This document shows, piece by piece, positions 18,341-26,186 of a DNA stretch of 64,000 bases. The notes below the pieces were generated by a model that did not search any database, was not told the DNA's origin, and saw nothing but the letters and a program-made list of their open reading frames with translations. Within the stretch, counting starts at the first letter, position 1. Each line of letters opens with the position of its first letter. The stretch spans positions 682,001 through 746,000 of the forward strand of contig NZ_CP138333.2 of the NCBI RefSeq assembly GCF_038561955.2, in the 5' to 3' direction. Position numbers and translations under genes: made by a program. The stretch comes from Salinicoccus sp. Bachu38. GTDB lineage: Bacteria > Bacillota > Bacilli > Staphylococcales > Salinicoccaceae.

Positions 18341-19312
18341 ATGAAAAATGGTACGTTTATCATCTCGCTGGATTTCGAATTGTATTGGGGCTATTTGGGG
18401 ATTACCGACTACAACAAACAATTCAAACGATTTTATCAGACACGGGATATTGCTTCAGAGATGATCAAACTATTTGAAAAAAATGAGATGAAAGTAACTT
18501 GGTCTACGGTTGGTTTTCTGATGGTGGAAAATTCTAAGGAATTGAATGAACTTACACACCATATAGCCAAACCAAAATATAGTAGACGGGAGCTTGATAA
18601 TTATTTTAATTTCAACCATGTCGTTGAAGAAGAGAATTTCTGCGAAGGTGTCTTCTTTGCGAATGACATAGTAGAAGAGCTGAAGAACAGTAAGTATCAA
18701 ACCATCGGAACCCATAGTTTTTCACACTACTATTGCCTGGAGGATGGTCAGACGGTTCATGAATTTGCAGACGACCTTAGGATTGCTAAAGAGATTGCGG
18801 ATGAGAAGGGGATTGAGATGAGCAGTATCGTGTTTCCAAGGAACCAGTTCGACAGGGACTATCTTAATCTCTTGAAAAAATACGGTATCGATACCTACAG
18901 GGGGACACCGGACCACCTTATCTTCAGACCGAGAAGGCATGATAACTATTTCATCCGGGGAATGCGGCTGGTAGACACGTACTTAAACATTACGGGGAAC
19001 CTTACACATGAACATCCTTCCCCTTATGAAGAGTTGTACAACATAAAGGCGAGCCGTTTCCTCAAGCCTCAGAATAAGACCAACCGGGTGATGCGGGCCC
19101 TGCAGCTGAGGAGGATAAAAAATGAAATGACTGCGGCTGCGAAGAACAATCATTACTACCACATCTGGTGGCATCCGCATAATTTCTCAGTGTCTCCAGA
19201 GGAGAATTTCCGATTCCTGGAGGATATCATCGATCATTTTAAAACATTAGAGAAGGAATACAATTTCAGTTCCGAAAGCATGGAATCATATGTGGAGAAG
19301 GTGAGAGCATAG
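18341..19312 (+). CDS. Polysaccharide deacetylase (NodB-like)
   Basis: The 323-residue protein has TFIISLDFELYWGYLG at the start, which is the first NodB motif with the metal-binding aspartate. GTHSFSHYYC near residue 125 supplies the two histidines of motif 2, and HIWWHPHNFS near residue 280 is the late histidine motif. It probably deacetylates an N-acetylated sugar. No signal peptide is visible, so it may act on cytoplasmic lipid-linked sugars. Its last codon overlaps the GTG of the formyltransferase gene, consistent with deacetylation followed by formylation of the exposed amine; that order is inference. Confidence 0.85.
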   Translation: MKNGTFIISLDFELYWGYLGITDYNKQFKRFYQTRDIASEMIKLFEKNEMKVTWSTVGFLMVENSKELNELTHHIAKPKYSRRELDNYFNFNHVVEEENFCEGVFFANDIVEELKNSKYQTIGTHSFSHYYCLEDGQTVHEFADDLRIAKEIADEKGIEMSSIVFPRNQFDRDYLNLLKKYGIDTYRGTPDHLIFRPRRHDNYFIRGMRLVDTYLNITGNLTHEHPSPYEELYNIKASRFLKPQNKTNRVMRALQLRRIKNEMTAAAKNNHYYHIWWHPHNFSVSPEENFRFLEDIIDHFKTLEKEYNFSSESMESYVEKVRA

Positions 19313-20079
19313 TGAAAAGGATAATGATGATCTGTACTTTGGGGGTCACTTCCAGCTATATATACAACAATGTAACCAAGGAGTTTCCCATCGATGAAGT
19401 TGTGGTTGTAGGAAAAGGAAGCAGGAAGGTGTTTTTGAAGAGAAGGATAAAGCGGCTGGGTCTGCCGAAGGTGATGGGTCAAATCATTTTCTCACTATAC
19501 TCCAAAATCTTCTTGAAAAAGGAAGCAGATGCAAGAATCCAGACCATACAGAAGATGTATGGTTTGGATGACGCTGATATACCGGAGGACAGGATAACGC
19601 ATATAGCTTCAGTCAATTCGGAAGAGATGAAGAATAGGATAAGGGAAATGAATCCTGATCTGATCCTCATCAATGGAACGCCGATAATAAAGGGCGAGAT
19701 TTTAAGTGTCACAGACGCTAAGTTTGTAAACATACATGTGGGCATCACTCCGAAATATAGAGGGGTTCACGGGGGCTACTGGGCACTGTACAACAATGAT
19801 GCAGAACTTGCGGGTGTAACGACACATTTCGTGGATGAAGGGATAGATTCAGGAGAGGTACTTGATCAGAAAGTGATAGAAGTGACTGAGGATGACAACT
19901 TTCTGACCTACTCGCATCTACAGGAGGCATATGCCCTGGTAGACTACAACAAGATCATCGGGTCCATTTTGGATGACACTTTCAAAGTGAAAGAGCCTTT
20001 GACACGGGAGAGTGCACTTTGGTCCCATCCCACGATTTTCAGCTATCTCTACGGACGGACGATAAAGAAGGTTAAATAG
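19312..20079 (+). CDS. Sugar N-formyltransferase (methionyl-tRNA formyltransferase-like)
   Basis: This 255-residue protein has LILINGTPII, FVNIHVGITPKYRGVHGGYW and VDEGIDSGEVLD, the Asn-His-Asp catalytic triad region of N10-formyltetrahydrofolate-dependent formyltransferases. It is shorter than tRNA formyltransferase and sits among sugar genes, so a 4-amino sugar or a deacetylated amino sugar is the likely substrate. The GTG start at 19312 overlaps the stop of the deacetylase gene. A second, divergent formyltransferase follows at 20771. Confidence 0.82.
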   Translation: MKRIMMICTLGVTSSYIYNNVTKEFPIDEVVVVGKGSRKVFLKRRIKRLGLPKVMGQIIFSLYSKIFLKKEADARIQTIQKMYGLDDADIPEDRITHIASVNSEEMKNRIREMNPDLILINGTPIIKGEILSVTDAKFVNIHVGITPKYRGVHGGYWALYNNDAELAGVTTHFVDEGIDSGEVLDQKVIEVTEDDNFLTYSHLQEAYALVDYNKIIGSILDDTFKVKEPLTRESALWSHPTIFSYLYGRTIKKVK

Positions 20080-20111
20080 AAATAATCATCAGCATAAAAA
20101 TTTTTATTAAT

Positions 20112-20135
20112 TTATTTCAGAATATTCTGAAATAA
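20112..20135 (+). promoter_or_regulatory. 24-bp perfect palindrome, possible operator upstream of the second PglC-like gene
   Basis: Half-site TTATTTCAGAAT followed by its exact complement, centred at 20123/20124. The core CAGAATATTC is shared with 16001-16010 and 22471-22480 in the two cap promoters. It matches 11 of 15 positions of the CodY box on each strand. There is no T-run, so it is more likely a protein-binding site than a terminator. Confidence 0.5.
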
Positions 20136-20172
20136 TGGGAGTGGAGAACTTTTGTGAAAGAAGGGGGTCACT

Positions 20173-20757
20173 TTGCTTAAAATTAAAAGAGCTTTGGACT
20201 TTGTCATCAGTACATTCTGCCTATTGGTGCTTCTGCCACTGCTGGTCATTACCGGCGGCATGATCAAGATCACGATGCCCGGTCCGCTTTTCTTCAGGCA
20301 GCGACGCGTCGGACTGCATCACAAATTATTCGATATATACAAGTTCCGGAGCATGAAGGTGGACGAGTCGGCCGAGAGGAATTTCGATTTCGCCAAGGAT
20401 GCGGAAAGACTGACGAAATTCGGGAAGATTATCCGGCGTCTCAAGATCGATGAGCTGCCCCAGCTGATGAATGTACTCAAAGGGGATATGAGCCTTGTGG
20501 GGCCACGTCCGACGGTCGAGGAGCAGACGAAGGAATATGACGCGTACCAGCAGAAGCGCCTGGAAATGCGTCCCGGCATGACGGGGCTGGCCCAGGTCAA
20601 CGGGAATACACACCTGACATGGGAAGAGCGGATTGAATACGATGTGGCGTATGTGAAGCACTACTCCCTGTGGCTGGATGTGAAAATCCTACTGAAAACG
20701 GTACTGATTGTCCTCTTTGGTGAGGGCAGCTTTAAAAGGAATCCGAAAAGGACTTGA
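20173..20757 (+). CDS. Phosphoglycosyl transferase (initiating sugar transferase), second copy
   Basis: This 194-residue enzyme has an N-terminal membrane segment (FVISTFCLLVLLPLLVITGG). The catalytic core follows with GPLFFRQRRVG, FDIYKFRSMKVD, IDELPQLMNVLKGD and SLVGPRPTVEEQ. It joins a sugar 1-phosphate to undecaprenyl phosphate. The start is TTG, supported by AAAGAAGGGGG 6 bases upstream. It is related to, but clearly distinct from, the PglC-like enzyme at 10768, so the window encodes two initiating enzymes, probably for two repeat units or two donors. Confidence 0.9.
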   Translation: MLKIKRALDFVISTFCLLVLLPLLVITGGMIKITMPGPLFFRQRRVGLHHKLFDIYKFRSMKVDESAERNFDFAKDAERLTKFGKIIRRLKIDELPQLMNVLKGDMSLVGPRPTVEEQTKEYDAYQQKRLEMRPGMTGLAQVNGNTHLTWEERIEYDVAYVKHYSLWLDVKILLKTVLIVLFGEGSFKRNPKRT

Positions 20758-20770
20758 AGGGGTTGGAGTT

Positions 20771-21676
20771 ATGGAACATGTCAAAACGATCCTTATAGGA
20801 TCGGTTGAATCAAGCAAGGTTGTACTCGATGGAATGGTGGTGCATGACTATCCGCCGGAAATGGTATTTGGTCTGGACAGGAAATATTCGAAGAACGTCT
20901 CCGGGTATGTGGACCTCTCCGTCATCGCGGAGGAGAATGATATCCCCCACATGACGTTCAAGAATATTAATGACGATAAGGTCGTGGAGGAGATCCGTTT
21001 GATTGCACCGGACTATATCTTCGTCGTGGGAATTTCACAATTGATCAAGGAGGAGATCATCAGTACGGCTAAAAAGGGCGTCATCGGTTATCACCCGACG
21101 GCACTGCCGAAGTACAGGGGCAGGGCGGCGCTGCCCTGGCTGGTGCTCCTTGGGGAGAAGGAATCGAAGACGTCCTTGTTCTTCATCGATGAAGGGATGG
21201 ATTCGGGCGACATCGTCGATCAGGAAACCTACCTGATTGGTGAGGGGGATTATGCGGAGGATGTCTACCATGCTTCGAATGAAGCCCTCGGACGGATGCT
21301 TAGACGGGTGCTGAAGCAGATGAAAAATGATGCAGTGGAAGCGACGCCCCAGGATCATGAGAAGACGACCTACCTGCTGAAGCGTACGCCGGAAGACGGC
21401 AGAATCGACTGGAGTGCACCCGCTGAAGATGTACATAGGCTGATCCGTGCGACTTCAAGGCCGTACCCCGGTGCCTTTTCTCACTACAGGGACCATAAGG
21501 TCATTATATGGCGCGCGAGCGTGCATCCGAATGCACGCTATATTGGTATACCTGGACAGATCATCCGTTCCGATTCCATGTCGATCGATGTACTGTGCAC
21601 GGATGGCATACTGCGTATTGAAGATTATGAAGTGGATGAGGATGTCAGATTCGTCGACGGGAATAAATTCAAATAA
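20771..21676 (+). CDS. Sugar formyltransferase, second type
   Basis: The 301-residue protein has VIGYHPTALPKYRGRAALPW and LFFIDEGMDSGDIVDQE, matching formyltransferases of the WbkC-like group, which have GYHP instead of the NxHP of tRNA formyltransferase. The C-terminal domain begins near KRTPEDGRIDWSAPAEDVHR, the usual second domain. I start it at the ATG at 20771, which follows AAGGGGTTGGAG; the longer frame from 20708 would overlap the preceding gene by 50 bp. It lies between PglC-like and PIG-L genes, so the substrate is probably a sugar amine. Confidence 0.82.
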   Translation: MEHVKTILIGSVESSKVVLDGMVVHDYPPEMVFGLDRKYSKNVSGYVDLSVIAEENDIPHMTFKNINDDKVVEEIRLIAPDYIFVVGISQLIKEEIISTAKKGVIGYHPTALPKYRGRAALPWLVLLGEKESKTSLFFIDEGMDSGDIVDQETYLIGEGDYAEDVYHASNEALGRMLRRVLKQMKNDAVEATPQDHEKTTYLLKRTPEDGRIDWSAPAEDVHRLIRATSRPYPGAFSHYRDHKVIIWRASVHPNARYIGIPGQIIRSDSMSIDVLCTDGILRIEDYEVDEDVRFVDGNKFK

Positions 21677-21690
21677 TTGGAGGTCGGAAT

Positions 21691-22344
21691 ATGAACATAC
21701 TTTTTTTTGCACCACACAACGATGATGAGGTACTGGGCGCAGGGGGGACCATAGCCAAGTATGCCAATGAAGGACATGATGTTTATATTTGTGAAGTGAC
21801 GAATGGGCCAAACTCTGAAAGAGTTGAGATGTTGAAGAGAGAAGCACACGAGGCTCATGAAGTACTGGGCGTGAAAGAGGCATTTTTTCTGGAACTGCCT
21901 ATGATTGGACTTAGACATATACCGACAGGTGAAATTAACGCCAAGTTTCATGAAATTGTTAAGCAGGTAAAACCTGAGATTGTTTTTCTTCCGCATAAGG
22001 GAGACATGAACTTCGATCATGCGGAAACGACTTATGCAGCCATGGTGGCGCTTCGTCCATTCAACGTCCCTAATCTGCGTGAAATTCTGGTGTATGAGAC
22101 GTTATCCGAGACCGAATGGAATACGCCGACTATGGACAATACGTTTGTTCCCAATGTCTTTATAGACATTTCAAGCACGATAGAGAAGAAGCTCGCAGCG
22201 ATGGAGTGTTATCGTTCACAGCTTAAGGATTATCCGCATCCGAGGTCGTTGGAGGCAATTCGTGCATTGTCGATGGTCCGGGGAACCACGATTTGTGTGG
22301 CGCATGCAGAAAGCTTTATGCTGATCCGTACGATAAAAAGATAG
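21691..22344 (+). CDS. PIG-L family N-deacetylase
   Basis: This 217-residue protein starts MNILFFAPHNDDEVLGAGGT; H-x-D-D-E is the zinc-binding motif of PIG-L/LmbE deacetylases (HNDDE here rather than HPDDE). LPHKGDMNFDHAET near residue 105 gives the third ligand. It hydrolyses an N-acetyl group on a sugar or a lipid-linked sugar. Together with the formyltransferases it could swap acetyl for formyl groups on the repeat unit; this coupling is inferred from position only. The GGAGGTCGG ribosome site is 3 bases after the preceding stop. Confidence 0.88.
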   Translation: MNILFFAPHNDDEVLGAGGTIAKYANEGHDVYICEVTNGPNSERVEMLKREAHEAHEVLGVKEAFFLELPMIGLRHIPTGEINAKFHEIVKQVKPEIVFLPHKGDMNFDHAETTYAAMVALRPFNVPNLREILVYETLSETEWNTPTMDNTFVPNVFIDISSTIEKKLAAMECYRSQLKDYPHPRSLEAIRALSMVRGTTICVAHAESFMLIRTIKR

Positions 22345-22391
22345 CTACCCTTTCCATCCGTGTGTCCCACTCGGTAGCAAGGGTTATTTTA
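22344..22391 (+). terminator. Possible terminator after the PIG-L gene
   Basis: GCTACC (22344-22349) can pair with GGTAGC (22373-22378), and ACCCTT with AAGGGT just after it, before TTATTTTAATT. Stems are short and mutually exclusive, so the call is weak. Confidence 0.35.
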
Positions 22392-22473
22392 ATTAATATT
22401 TGGGTTGTATATTTATTGATATTATGTATATACAAGTAAAAAAATACATAATATTTGTAAAATTATCAAACAG

Positions 22474-22506
22474 AATATTCCAAAAATTCTAATTACGTGT
22501 TATATT
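22474..22506 (+). promoter_or_regulatory. cap operon promoter with overlapping CodY-like box (copy 2)
   Basis: AATATTCCAAAAATT (22474-22488) is identical to the box in copy 1 and matches 12 of 15 CodY-box positions. It overlaps the weak -35 TTCCAA; 17 bp later comes the extended -10 TGT-TATATT (22498-22506). The ATG of capA lies 54 bp further on. Confidence 0.55.
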
Positions 22507-22559
22507 GGTTCCAAACTTATAGAGAGAGATAAAGTTTGGTTATTAAGGGGAGGGGTCGT

Positions 22560-23234
22560 ATGGAAGATTCAGTAAACGTTGAGAGGGCCTGGGCGATCAT
22601 CAAAAAGAATGTGGCATCCATCATTACTTCGATGCTGCTGGTGGGCATACTCGCTGCGCTCATCACCTATTTTGTCATGACGCCGAAGTACGAAGCAGAA
22701 ACACAGATGCTGGTCAGTTCGCCGGGGGATGCTGTGGTGGTGGATTTCGAGAATATCGAAACGAACCTGCAGCTGATCCACACCTACAGGGATATCATGT
22801 TGAGCAAGACGATACTCGAGGATGTAATCACCAATCTCGAATTGGAAGAGACTGTGAAGGAGCTTTCCAAGCAGGTTTCCGTCACCAACCAGGATCAGTC
22901 GCAAGTGTTGTCCATCAGGGTCGTTGACGAGTCGGCGGAAGAGGCGGTAGCGATTTCCAATGAAATTGCGCAAGTCTTCCAGGAAAGAATCGTTGAAATC
23001 ATGTATGTGGATAATCTCTCCATCTATGCACCGGCGAGTATCGGGCCGGATATGGAGCCGGTATCACCACAGCCTCTCTTGAACATCGCACTCGGCCTGT
23101 TTGCCGGATTGATGCTCGGTCTGATTTTGGCCTTCGCAAGAGACCATTTCGACAAGTCAATCAAGAATGAAGGGGATGTACGGAAAGTTCTCGATTTGCC
23201 AGTGGTCGGGTCAATCGCGAAATTTGAAGATTAA
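22560..23234 (+). CDS. capA: Capsule chain-length regulator / tyrosine-kinase activator
   Basis: This 224-residue Wzz-type protein has a first membrane segment near residues 20-42 (SMLLVGILAALITYFVM), an extracellular region, and a second membrane segment near 180-200 preceded by EPVSPQPLLNIALG, the conserved proline-rich Wzz motif. The cytoplasmic tail is short, as in staphylococcal CapA, which activates the separate kinase CapB. I use the ATG at 22560, after AAGGGGAGGGG; a TTG 24 bases upstream is in frame but lacks a site. It is the first gene of the intact cap operon. Confidence 0.9.
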   Translation: MEDSVNVERAWAIIKKNVASIITSMLLVGILAALITYFVMTPKYEAETQMLVSSPGDAVVVDFENIETNLQLIHTYRDIMLSKTILEDVITNLELEETVKELSKQVSVTNQDQSQVLSIRVVDESAEEAVAISNEIAQVFQERIVEIMYVDNLSIYAPASIGPDMEPVSPQPLLNIALGLFAGLMLGLILAFARDHFDKSIKNEGDVRKVLDLPVVGSIAKFED

Positions 23235-23262
23235 GAAGCTTTGATATTAAGGGGGAGCTTTC

Positions 23263-23979
23263 ATGAACAGGAAGAAAATGAACAAAATTGAAAATACGAC
23301 GCCCAGGAGCATGGTCGTGGCCAACCAGCCGCATGCGACTGTGAGTGAACAATTCCGGATACTGCGGACAAATATCACGTATTCGGGTGTAGATCATCCA
23401 ATACGGTCGGTGCTGTTCACCTCCGCCATAGCGGGGGCGGGAAAGTCGACGATTGCCGCCAACATGGCGGTCGCCTATGCACAGGCAGGAGTGAAGACGC
23501 TATTGGTGGATGGGGATCTGAGGCGGCCGACAACCCATTATACGTTTGAAGTCCCGAACAGAAAGGGGCTGTCCAAGGCGATTATTGACCATGTGCCGCC
23601 AGAGGATATGGTCACAAAGACCGAATTCGATAAACTCGACCTGATGACTTCCGGTCCGATTCCACCAAATCCGTCGGAACTTCTGGCATCGAAAAGCATG
23701 GAAGCTTTGATGAATGCACTGGCAATCAACTACGAAATGGTGATCATCGATTCGCCACCACTGTTGTCGGTGACGGATTCCCAGCTTCTATGCAAGCAGG
23801 CGGATGGCGTAGTGCTCATCACCGATGTGGAGAACAATGACCGCAACGAGTTGCTGGAAGCGAAGGACCTGTTGGATAAGGCGGGTGCGAACATTATCGG
23901 AGTGGTTCTCAATAACCGGGAGGAAAGGCGCGGTCCGAACGAAGCATACTACTATGCAGAGCCGGTTACGGAGAGCTGA
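23263..23979 (+). CDS. capB: BY-type tyrosine kinase of capsule synthesis
   Basis: The 238-residue cytoplasmic kinase has Walker A in SAIAGAGKSTIAANMA (residues about 53-65), Walker A' in LLVDGDLRRPT near 85 and Walker B in MVIIDSPPL near 160. The C-terminal EAYYYAEP is a short tyrosine cluster that would be autophosphorylated. It works with CapA to control polymer length. No CapC-type phosphatase gene is seen in the window, so dephosphorylation must come from elsewhere. A GGGGGAG ribosome site precedes the ATG. Confidence 0.92.
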   Translation: MNRKKMNKIENTTPRSMVVANQPHATVSEQFRILRTNITYSGVDHPIRSVLFTSAIAGAGKSTIAANMAVAYAQAGVKTLLVDGDLRRPTTHYTFEVPNRKGLSKAIIDHVPPEDMVTKTEFDKLDLMTSGPIPPNPSELLASKSMEALMNALAINYEMVIIDSPPLLSVTDSQLLCKQADGVVLITDVENNDRNELLEAKDLLDKAGANIIGVVLNNREERRGPNEAYYYAEPVTES

Positions 23980-24338
23980 TATCCTGCAGCCTGGTCATCC
24001 TTACCAGATGGATCGGGACGCTAATCAATTGTTGAAAATGAATAATATACGAAGCGTGAATCATCTTGAATGACTTCAGGGGTGCGGTCATTCGGGCATC
24101 AAAGGGGGTGGTTGAAAACGGGGCAGAACTGTTTTACACATTGACCATTGATTGCATTGAATAGACGCTCGACAAATTAGAAAGACATTGGGTAGGAAAA
24201 CATGAATTTATTAGCATAACGGAATGGGGCCACCTGAGAGGTCATGGTGGCCCCCAAGAAAGAGGTCAAAAGCGGTACAAAGGGTGCAATGCAAAACAAT
24301 CGAATAAGGGTATTTCTAAAAGGAAAGAAGAGGATACT
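23980..24338 (+). other. Gene-free leader region between capB and capD
   Basis: No gene is supported in these 359 bp. The second half holds the structured RNA described at 24190-24307. The first half (23980-24150) has no recognised feature. Confidence 0.6.
24190..24307 (+). ncRNA. Candidate EAR/epsC-type leader RNA, copy 2
   Basis: This 118-nt element lies between capB and capD, the same position as the EAR element between epsB and epsC in Bacillus subtilis, where it promotes read-through of long exopolysaccharide operons. Its central stem GGGGCCACC (24226-24234) pairs with GGTGGCCCC (24246-24254) around a loop with GAGAGGTC. The flanks GGGTAGGAAAAC and CGAATAA match copy 1. The EAR assignment comes from position and length; I could not check the covariance model. 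Confidence 0.65.
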
Positions 24339-26186
24339 ATGGGTGCTAAAAAGCGTTATTTTCTCTTTCTATTTGTCGACTCGTTAATCGTAACTTTTTC
24401 AGTGTTCATCGGCTACTACATCCTCATGCCATTCTTCTCGGACTATTCGCTGACAGTGCTGGGAGTGACAGCCGTCGTACTGCTTGTGAACCACCATCTG
24501 TTCGCCTATATCTTCAACCTGTACCACCGGGCTTGGGAATATGCGAGCGTCAGGGAACTGATTTCGGTCACACAGGCGGTCAGTGCATCGATACTGGCCA
24601 CGACGATTCTGATATACCTTCTGTTCGACAGCACATTCATACGGCTGATGCTTGTGACATGGATGATGCATATGCTGCTCATCGGCGGGTCAAGGCTGTC
24701 ATGGAAGCTCATCTCCTATGAGCTGAACGGAAGGATGTCCCATGGGCCCAAGATGACCCGGACGATGGTATTTGGCGGTGGCAAAGGGGGATCCATCCTC
24801 ATCAAGCAGATGCTTGATAACCCTTCCATGGGCATGAACCCTGTGGTTGTGGTCGATGATGATCCCTTCAAGCACAATCTGGAGCTCTGCGGTGGTGTCA
24901 GGGTGGAAGGCAACCGGAATGATATCGAACGTCTCGTGAAGAAATACGATATCAAGAAAGTCGTCATCGCGGTGCCTTCCCTGAGCAAGACGGAACTCAA
25001 GGAAATCCATACATTTGCCAACCTGGATGGTGTGGACGTCCTGACCATGCCGAATATCGAAGACGTGCTCTCGGGAAAACTGGAAGTCAATGCACTGAGA
25101 CAGGTCCAGGTGGAAGACCTGCTTGGACGCGAACCGGTGCAGCTCGATATCAAGGGGATTGAGGAGCAGGTGACGGACAAGACGATACTGGTCACAGGTG
25201 CCGGAGGAAGCATCGGATCTGAGATCGTCCGACAGATCGCCAAGTTCCAACCGCGGCAGATACTGCTTTTGGGACATGGTGAGAACAGCATCTACTCCAT
25301 ACTGGAAGAGGTGCTGGAGAAGAAGAATGACAGTATCAGCTATGTGCCGATCATTGCGGATGTGCAGAACAGGAAGCGCATGTTCGAAGTGTTCGAGAAG
25401 TACAGGCCGGATATCGTCTATCATGCCGCAGCGCACAAGCATGTGCCGATGATGGAGTACAATTCGCGGGAAGCGGTGAAGAACAATGTCATCGGGACGA
25501 AGAATACAGCTGAGGCGGCATGCCATTACAAAGCGAAGAAATTCGTCATGATCTCAACGGACAAGGCGGTCAATCCACCGAATGTCATGGGGGCGACGAA
25601 GCGAATGGCTGAGATGATCGTCCAGGCGCTCGATAAGGGGTGCAAGGATACGACGCTCGTTGCGGTCAGGTTCGGAAACGTCCTTGGCAGCCGCGGTTCC
25701 GTCGTTCCGAAATTCAAGAAGCAGATCCAGGCGGGCGGACCGATTACGGTCACTGACCCGAAGATGACACGCTACTTCATGACCATTCCGGAAGCGTCAC
25801 GGCTCGTCATCCAGGCGAGTACAATCGCAGAAGGCGGGGAAGTGTTTGTGCTCGATATGGGAGAACCTGTGAAGATTGTCGACCTTGCCAAGAACATGAT
25901 CCGTCTGTGCGGATTCACGGAGACCGAAATCGGCATCGAATTCGTCGGCATACGACCGGGCGAGAAGCTGTATGAGGAACTGCTGAAAGAGAATGAAATC
26001 CATCCGGAACAGGTCTATGAGAAGATCTATCGGGGCAGGGTTTCAGAATCTTCACTGAGTCTTCTCGAGGCGCAGATCAAGTCGTTCCTCTCCATCGATG
26101 AGAACGAGATGAAGGAGCGGATCGTCAAGTTCGTCAGGCAGGAAAACATGGAGCCTGAAAAAGTAGGACAGGAAAATGCAAGCTAA
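24339..26186 (+). CDS. capD: Membrane-anchored UDP-sugar 4,6-dehydratase (CapD/PglF/EpsC family)
   Basis: This 615-residue protein has four N-terminal membrane segments (to about residue 115), a first nucleotide-binding domain (MVFGGGKGGSILIKQM) and a second extended SDR domain from about 275. The SDR part has LVTGAGGSIGSEIVRQI, AAHKHVPMMEYN and ISTDKAVNPPNVMGATKRMA. It makes UDP-4-keto-6-deoxy-GlcNAc, the substrate for the DegT aminotransferases at 12002 and 30115. Length and layout match full-length PglF/CapD. The leader RNA lies directly upstream and the flippase gene overlaps its 3' end by 11 bp. Confidence 0.93.
   Translation: MGAKKRYFLFLFVDSLIVTFSVFIGYYILMPFFSDYSLTVLGVTAVVLLVNHHLFAYIFNLYHRAWEYASVRELISVTQAVSASILATTILIYLLFDSTFIRLMLVTWMMHMLLIGGSRLSWKLISYELNGRMSHGPKMTRTMVFGGGKGGSILIKQMLDNPSMGMNPVVVVDDDPFKHNLELCGGVRVEGNRNDIERLVKKYDIKKVVIAVPSLSKTELKEIHTFANLDGVDVLTMPNIEDVLSGKLEVNALRQVQVEDLLGREPVQLDIKGIEEQVTDKTILVTGAGGSIGSEIVRQIAKFQPRQILLLGHGENSIYSILEEVLEKKNDSISYVPIIADVQNRKRMFEVFEKYRPDIVYHAAAHKHVPMMEYNSREAVKNNVIGTKNTAEAACHYKAKKFVMISTDKAVNPPNVMGATKRMAEMIVQALDKGCKDTTLVAVRFGNVLGSRGSVVPKFKKQIQAGGPITVTDPKMTRYFMTIPEASRLVIQASTIAEGGEVFVLDMGEPVKIVDLAKNMIRLCGFTETEIGIEFVGIRPGEKLYEELLKENEIHPEQVYEKIYRGRVSESSLSLLEAQIKSFLSIDENEMKERIVKFVRQENMEPEKVGQENAS

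Noticed and set aside
20112-20135. The long palindrome as a transcription terminator for the formyltransferase gene
   Set aside because: It has no loop and no T-run and is AT-rich; its core is shared with two promoter regions.
23825-24073. Possible capC-like reading frame after capB
   Set aside because: It overlaps capB in another frame, lacks the metal-binding motifs of capsule phosphatases and ends within 100 bp of capB.
24225-24256. GC-rich hairpin between capB and capD as a terminator
   Set aside because: No T-run follows, the paired copy at 16320 keeps the fold with a different sequence, and the loop is conserved; a leader RNA explains it better.
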